Assembly: GCA_015847255.1 (NCBI GenBank)
Contig: JADLZK010001339.1
Coordinates: 434,001-498,000, forward strand
Direction: 5' to 3'
DNA: 64,000 nucleotides
Source of the DNA: Hyparrhenia diplandra
Lineage: Eukaryota; Streptophyta; Magnoliopsida; Poales; Poaceae
Every line of letters starts with the position of its first letter. The first letter of the stretch is position 1. The notes under the pieces are model-generated. The model was not told the DNA's origin, did not search any database, and saw only the letters and a list, made by a program, of their open reading frames with translations. Positions 58,621 through 64,000 of the stretch are shown here, one piece after another. Position numbers and translations under genes: made by a program.

Positions 58621-59155
58621 CCTCAATGAGCTACCAAATAAGAAGAAAGATCCAGGATGCCCCACCATTGATTGCTCTATCGGAGACCAATATTTTGACA
58701 ATGCACTTTGTGATCTTGGAGCAAGTGTCAGTGTGATGCCAAAATCCGTCTTTGACAAACTCCGGCACACAGATCTAGTTCCAACCTCAATTTCTCTGCA
58801 ATTAGCAGATCGGTCCATCGATATCCATCGGGAATTGCCGAGAACGTGCAGTCAAAATTAGAGGATTCTTAAGTGCATCAGACTTTGTAGTCTTGGATAT
58901 GCAACCAGATTCAAGAGTTTCAATCATTCTCGGAAGACCTTTTTGAGAACGCAGCTAATGCACACATTGATGTCACGGTGGGAAATCACATTCAACCTAA
59001 ATGGAAAGGAAGAGAAATTTGCTTTCAAGCCAAGACCGAACCTCGCTCTTCAGTAGATATGATTGAGAAAGAAGATTTGTCATCACCACCATCTCGAATA
59101 CGGAGGATGCACCCGATAATTAAAGAATTGGAGAGTCTAGTTCGTGGACTTTAAA
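58621..59155 (+). pseudogene. Aspartic protease of element L
   Basis: KKKDPGCPTIDCSIGDQYFD and ALCDLGASVSVMPKSVFDKL are the retropepsin segment of Athila/Tat elements (D-L-G in place of D-S-G is normal there). SISLQLADRSIDIHR, then DFVVLDMQPDSRVSIILGRP with the conserved IILGRPF turn follow. The frame dissolves near 58945, and the stretch ends with VDFKLRTLAR and a stop near 59153. RT should follow but is absent. Confidence 0.82.
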
Positions 59156-59159
59156 CTAC

Positions 59160-59600
59160 GAACCCTCGCCCGAAGGTATGTCGGTAATTATCCTTAATTT
59201 CTTTACACTTCAGAAAAAATCAAATGCCTCATATAAATAATTTTGTGGAGTGTTAAAACCCATGAAAATATTTATTGTGGTGGCCCAAAAATATTTATTC
59301 TTGCATTTATTTTCTGCATTATTTATCAAAATACCAAAAAATATTTCATCTAGTGGAGGACCCCACTTGTCATACACTCAAATTCCTATTTCACCTAACT
59401 TGGACAAGACACATCCCACTCAAACCTCCACCTACCTCCATTCACCATGCCTGCATGCTTTTCCACCGCAAAATTCACCTAATTTGATGCACCTCAAAGT
59501 GAGCAACATGCAGCATGGAGGAGAGGACAGGCGGGCCCACCACCAGGCGGCCGCCTCCACCAATCAGGGCGGCCGACGCCTCCCTCTCTCTCCCCTATAA
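59160..59600 (+). promoter_or_regulatory. Spacer with internal promoter before the accessory ORF of L
   Basis: Starts with a block shared with A and B (GTGGAGTG...TATTTATTGTGGTGGC, near 59245-59285). Promoter-like part: perfect palindrome AGGCGGCCGCCT (59545-59556), CCAAT (59560-59564), second GGGCGGCCG (59567-59575) and TATAAAA (59596-59602), then a pyrimidine-rich start region. This mirrors the order of elements in L's LTR promoter, without the ACCGAC boxes. Confidence 0.55.
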
Positions 59601-59602
59601 AA

Positions 59603-60117
59603 AAACCCATACATCCCTCGGTTTCTCTTCACCTCCTCATTCCAGAGCTTCCGGTTCCACTTCGAGATTCATAGTTCTTCATTGCAGAAAGCTTTGGCTT
59701 AGTAGAGGGAAGAAAGAAAGAGAGAAGAGGAGAGAAGAAGTAGTTCTTGAGTGGTAGTAAAAATCTTGAGAAGGAAAGAGAGAGTTCTTAGAAAGAGAGC
59801 AAGAAGAATTAGAGGAAATGTTGTCCTAGTGACCAAGCTAGAGTAAAACTTTGCTAGGGGAAGTTCTATCAAAATAAAATCCATCGAGCGTTATCTTTTC
59901 GGACGACTAACTTTGGACAGTCAACCCCTGATTTCTTTCTAACCTCTCTATTATTGTTATTTACATTATTTTGTGATTGCTTTGTGCTAACCCCCTTGTT
60001 CTTCTAACCCCTCGTTACTAGTACTTGTCTTGCTTTTGTTTTGCTTTTGTTTTTCGTGATTGTTTTGGGGGATGAGCTTCTTTGGATTTAGCCGAAGGTC
60101 CAAGCGCTTAGAGAAGG
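59603..60117 (+). other. Leader of the accessory ORF (element L)
   Basis: 515 bases, with purine-rich (59700-59815) and T-rich (60030-60070) parts and no long open frame in the plus sense. Candidate 5' untranslated region between the TATA box and the ATG at 60118. Confidence 0.45.
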
Positions 60118-61549
60118 ATGGCTCCTCATCGAGAGCCCAATCGAGATGAGCTTTGGAACGAAACTCCACCACCAAAGATCCCGATGACCGACAAAGGATC
60201 TCGGGCTTCATACTTCGTAAGAGAAGGCAAGGTACAAGGACATGAAGAATCGAACTTTCACGCACACACCGGTACTAGATCCCGATTTCATACATGAGAT
60301 AGGTATGGCTTCCGAATTTGACGCAATTTTCAAAAACGTGGGATGGCGAATTTTTGGGAAATTACCGAGCTAGGTTCTAGGTCTGTTGACCCTTGAATTT
60401 CTTTTGCACTTTGCGCCTTACAAATGAGGGGATACACTTTAGACTCTTTTTAAAGAGCAACACACTCTTAGTCTGAGGGGTTTAAACGATGCTCTTGGTT
60501 TTGAACCCGTTTTGCGTTATTTCACTAGATCAAGCTTTACCCGATTTTAATCACATTACGATTTGGAAGGAACTTTACGGTAAAAGATTCTTTCCAGGAT
60601 GCCAAAGCCGTTGATATGCACATACCTACCCTCCGTTTTTTCCACAAATGGATGTGTTTCACTTTCATTCCAAAGAAAGACCAAAGCAAAGTGTCGAACG
60701 ATAGACTTGCAATTAATGTACGCTGTTATTAAGCAAAGGAAAGTCTCCCCGTTATCCCCTTGGCACAACATTGGCTCAACATACCCAAGTTGGTAGGAAC
60801 AATAGAGTGCACCTCGCTATCACTAGAATTGCAAATCATCTTAGAATCTTGATGATGCCTCTGTCCCTTTTATAGAAAAAGCACGGCACATTGATAGGCT
60901 ACCCGTATTTCAAGCAAGCACATATAATGAGAAGGGTAGGAAGTATTTACTATATGAAACACCGGCATTGGGGAGATCCAGTTACCTAACCCGGATTTTG
61001 CCCTTTATGAGACACAATCCTTCTTGATAAATGAACAGCACAACCAAAGGAACATGCCGAGAACCGTGCCACAACGCCAAGCAACTCGCACACGAACCGG
61101 TGTGGATGGGTGCACATCCAAACCCACAAGGGCGGTTTACACAGATATTATGATCGGCACCAACCAGACCTTCCCGGTGCCCGCTACGCCGCTTTCTTAA
61201 GAAAGCCCGGATGACCAATCTGGAGACGCACGCATCCGTCGCGAGACCTACCATGGAAGTGGATACTTCCACGACCAAGCAGTACATCACGCCCGCGAGG
61301 CACACCCCCCGTGATTACGAACCAGCTCGTAGCTCTTTTGCGGGTTTCGGACAAAACGAATCACAACTTCTCCAAGGGATTTACACCACCGGCCCAAGGA
61401 ATTGGCAGACCGGACCACCCACATCCAGGAACAGAGAACATGGAACAACAGGGACTGATCGAGCATCTCCAATATCCGGGGAGACACTAGGGTACCACAT
61501 AGACCTGCTGCACACCCACACAGGAAACAGGCGCGGACGTCGCCGTTAG
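60118..61549 (+). pseudogene. Accessory ORF of element L (aORF)
   Basis: ATG at 60118 opens MAPHREPNRDELWNETPPPK; the first frame closes at about 60292 by a shift. Later segments: SEFDAIFKNVGWRIFGKLP, LRGLNDALGFEPVL, SVFSTNGCVSLSFQRKTKAK, IDLQLMYAVIKQRKVSPLSP, EKARHIDRLPVFQASTYNEK and a Gln/Arg-rich C-terminus ending at a stop near 61547. About 475 codons in total. Comparable proteins (W.I.E.GSR...L..FLCTL, LY.MVK.IKVSP) occur after pol in Tat/Athila-type grass elements, recalled from memory. Function is unknown. It is not related by eye to the shorter accessory ORF of G. Confidence 0.6.
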
Positions 61550-62389
61550 AACACCCACATCAAGATCAAGCTTGGGGGAAGGCTACCCCTACTCAACCAG
61601 GTAAGTCTCAACCACCGGTATTTATCTATCTACTTATTTTCCATTTTTTCTATATTTTAGTTTGCATGCTTTGCTAAAAAAAATGCTTGGAAAATAAAAT
61701 AAAAAGAGTGTGTACAAAAGTTTGTTTTTAATAAATAAGAAGAGCTAGACAAAGAACTATCCGTTTGGAAATAATGAATAGTTGCTCTGTTTGACTTTCT
61801 TGCAAATGCCTAGCACTGGTTTAGAGTTCTCCCAATTTATGGACACAACTGTTTAAATCTGAAGATTTACCTTGAACTTGAAATTTTGTGGGAGCAAACA
61901 TCTAAACTAGTCTAAGTTATTGACGGATATGATATGAGAAAGTCCGAGCTGCTATTCTTGTTCCTAGAGACACTAAATTCACGGAGATTTGATTGTGAAA
62001 ATTCTAAAATTATGCTATGATGAGTTTCCTACATGACAGAGCTTCAAATTCCTACCACAGACCAAATGCATGATCTTAGATAGGAAAACACCATTAGTAA
62101 CTCCCTTGCTTTGCATTAAGTTTTGGCAACCTCGTGATCCTTAGGAACTTGTCATACAAAACCCACATTCCACATAAATACTACTCCTAATGAAGTAGAC
62201 AATGCGCCTTTTGCTAGCCTTTCGTGAAAATGTTTCACTCCTATCTTGGGAGTGAACACCAAAAAATATTCTCTTACTATGATTCCAGAAAACCCATTCA
62301 TGCTCCATGTATTTCATTCATTATCTCTCAAAATATTGTTGACAAAAAGAAACTTGGGGCAATGCTAAAAGAAAAAAAGAAGAAAGAAT

Positions 62390-62530
62390 GGGAGATGAAA
62401 AATGGACAAGTGTCCTACGGGCGAGTAGAGCCTACCTCCCAAAAAAAAAAAAAAAAAGAGAGAAGAGAATAAAAAGAGCTGAAAAAAATGGACAAGTGTC
62501 CGATGTGAAAACAATGGGTACTTAGATGCC
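62390..62530 (+). other. Conserved 3'-domain module (element L)
   Basis: GGACAAGTGTCC at 62404-62415 and 62490-62501 with GGGCGAGTAGAGCCTACCTC and an A-run between; CAATGGGTACTTAGATGCC follows. Confidence 0.82.
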
Positions 62531-63205
62531 GCCTCTCTCGAAAAGGAAAAGAAAAGCTAGCCCAAGTTTTCTTTTTATGTCCTCTCAAAATTTCCAAAAA
62601 AGAGAGATCAATTTCTTTAAAAAGGAGCATAGTAGAATTAGGAAGATTTCATTCCATCTTCACCACCTTACGCATATCCCATACACCTACATTGTATGAC
62701 TTGTTCTTTTGGATCCATTGTTTGACTTTACAATATATGCTTTGCAAGTATGTATGAGTTGTCTCCCTCCTATGAGTTCCACATATGAAACTTTAGAAAT
62801 AGGATGAGAGAAGGCATGGTAAAACTACCATGTGCCAAAAATACCACATATTTTAAGAGAGAAGGCACCACATCATTGCCTTGGAAAGGATCCAAAAACA
62901 CCACATATGAGAGACTTGAAAGGGTCATACAATGGAAACTCGAGTTTTTTATTTCGAAAATATTGAAAACTCGAGCAGAGGTGAATCCAAGAACTTGAGA
63001 CATAGTGCTTGACCAACTTGTTCTATCTTTCAATCACCCAAGATTTTAGTGCAAATAAAAGCCCCATACTTTTCATGTAATATAGGTGAGTTGGAAGGTT
63101 AGAATGGTTTCACCCTTTCTTGGAGAAGAACTTTTTTACCAATGATCATATGAATTTGTGAAGAATAAAACATAGTAGCAACTCCCGATCCTTTGTCAAG
63201 TTTGG

Positions 63206-63226
63206 CTTTGCTAGGGACTAGCAAAG
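63206..63226 (+). other. Pre-PPT hairpin (element L)
   Basis: Arms CTTTGCTAG (63206-63214) and CTAGCAAAG (63218-63226) around loop GGA, 17 bases before the LTR. Confidence 0.87.
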
Positions 63227-63243
63227 GTTAAGCTTGGGGAGCT

Positions 63244-64000
63244 TGTTGACATCTCTTATTGAATACTTTTATATGTCAACTAAACATGAAATAAGGGCAT
63301 AAAATGAATATCCACATAGATATAGGGCTTATATTAACAATTTCCACGAGTTTTGGTGAATTATATATTTTTTAGGGGATTAAACAGAAAAGCCCGAGAG
63401 ATTTGAAGCCCTACAACACAAAAGACGTATCCGTGACGTATATCAACTTGAAACCCATGCAAGAACATTCCGAAGACACCGTGAGACAACGCTAAGAGGC
63501 CGGGACCCACCCGCGCAGCTAGGCGGCGGCCCACTTCGGGGGCATGGCGGCGGCGCCGGGGCCCCACCTGTCAGCCTCGCCCAACTATGTCGGTTCCAAA
63601 CGCCTATGAGGAGCAATCTAGTCCATCCATCAAGGTCGGTTTGATCCAAGGGGGCCGCCGTGCACGCCTAGGGCTATATAACAAGACCCCCGACCCCGGG
63701 TGAAACCCTAATTCAGATTGTATTCATTGTAATTCAATTATCAAGCCGTTTAAGTAGAAGAGAGCTTCTCCACGAGAGATTAGGGTAGCTACTTGTCTAG
63801 TTCTAGTTCTTCTAGTTCTAGTTCCTCTAGTTAGATTAGCAAGTCGATTCAATTAGAGCCGGGTGTTGCCAACCCAGGATTCTCGATCGTCAAGTCATTA
63901 CGGTATTATCTTGTATCTATGACTTTATTCTATTTCAATATTAAGTATTGGTTTGCTATGTTCTTAGTTTATTCTAGTAGTATATTTGATATGGTCATGA
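63244..64000 (+). repeat. Element L 3' LTR, cut by the window edge
   Basis: Matches 55288 onward. TATATAA at 63675-63681, telobox at 63703-63711. It has one extra CTAGTTCTAGTTCTT unit near 63800 relative to the 5' LTR, and its GC palindrome is degraded (GGCATGGCGGCGGCGCCGG, near 63541). Confidence 0.9.

Larger units (their letters stand above)
61550..63243 (+). other. Element L non-coding 3' domain
   Basis: Begins with an internal purine tract AAGCTTGGGGGAAGG (61568-61582) followed by CAG-GTAAGT, then AT-rich sequence shared with H (minus), A, B and K. It contains the box module (62390-62530), the hairpin (63206-63226) and the polypurine tract AAGCTTGGGGAGCT (63230-63243). Confidence 0.78.
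55288..64000 (+). mobile_element. Element L: gag-protease gypsy element without pol, with accessory ORF
   Basis: 5' LTR 55288-56871, tRNA-Asp-like primer site, gag and protease (57098-59155), an internal promoter, accessory ORF (60118-61549), non-coding 3' domain, hairpin, polypurine tract and 3' LTR starting at 63244. RT, RNase H and integrase are missing as one block. Likely target duplication CTAAG (55283-55287); its partner lies outside. The element is inserted into J's LTR. Confidence 0.88.

Noticed and set aside
40226..64000. A complete, active autonomous retrotransposon
   Set aside because: G has all pol domains but carries multiple stops and frameshifts and no visible 3' LTR; L and J lack most or all of pol. 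None is intact as given, though sequencing error may account for some breaks.

Overview
This window is grass-type (Poaceae) nuclear DNA made almost entirely of transposable elements. I find no intact host gene, no bacterial operon and no RNA gene I could defend. The grass assignment is inferred from Ty3/gypsy families with tRNA-Asp or tRNA-iMet type primer sites, CACTA (En/Spm) fragments, an LTR type beginning TGTCGATGTTTTGAACCGGG, a gag of the 'putative gypsy type transposon' type (Pfam PF04195-like), GC-rich remnants and pervasive nesting. It looks like intergenic or pericentromeric heterochromatin. Nearly every coding frame is broken.

Layout. 1-5415: two head-to-tail minus-strand CACTA fragments, the second split by a solo LTR (3597-5342, TSD ATCGC). 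5421-~40225: older GC-rich gypsy-type sequence cut apart by element D (5964-10958, gag-protease only), solo LTR E (11254-12171), element A (14264-21462, TSD CTGCG), element B (22217-29961, minus, TSD TAGTG) and element F (30405-40207, minus, 3-kb LTRs, TSD CATAG). F carries a 671-bp TRIM (35718-36388, TSD AATTG). One PF04195-like gag reading frame is split over 22141-22216, 29967-30404 and 40213-40225 by B and F. 40226-46985: element G, the only one with recognisable gag, protease, RT, RNase H and integrase, plus an accessory ORF behind its own TATA box. 46986-52600: a minus-strand LTR-internal-LTR-internal composite of two related families (H and K). ~52600-55287: the 3' end of a chromodomain gypsy element (J), with element L (55288 to beyond the window) inserted into its LTR. 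L has gag and protease, no pol, and a second accessory ORF with its own promoter.

How the parts relate. A, B, H, K and L share a long non-coding 3' domain regardless of coding content. Four of them (B, H, K, L) keep a perfect hairpin just before the polypurine tract, and K carries a compensatory base-pair change in it. All five carry a box GGACA-NN-TGTCC (one copy with a mismatch). The LTR promoters share a GC palindrome, ACCGAC (DRE/CRT-core) boxes often arranged as GGTCGGTT/AACCGACC inverted repeats, a TATATAA box and often a telobox AAACCCTAA. The GC palindrome plus TATA part of this layout recurs before the accessory ORFs of G and L. A and B, which have no detectable polyprotein, probably depended on proteins of relatives resembling G or L. 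That dependence is inferred.

Caveat: paired LTRs differ by many 1-3 base indels at CTGG, CCGG and CAG contexts. Some broken frames may therefore be sequencing error rather than decay.
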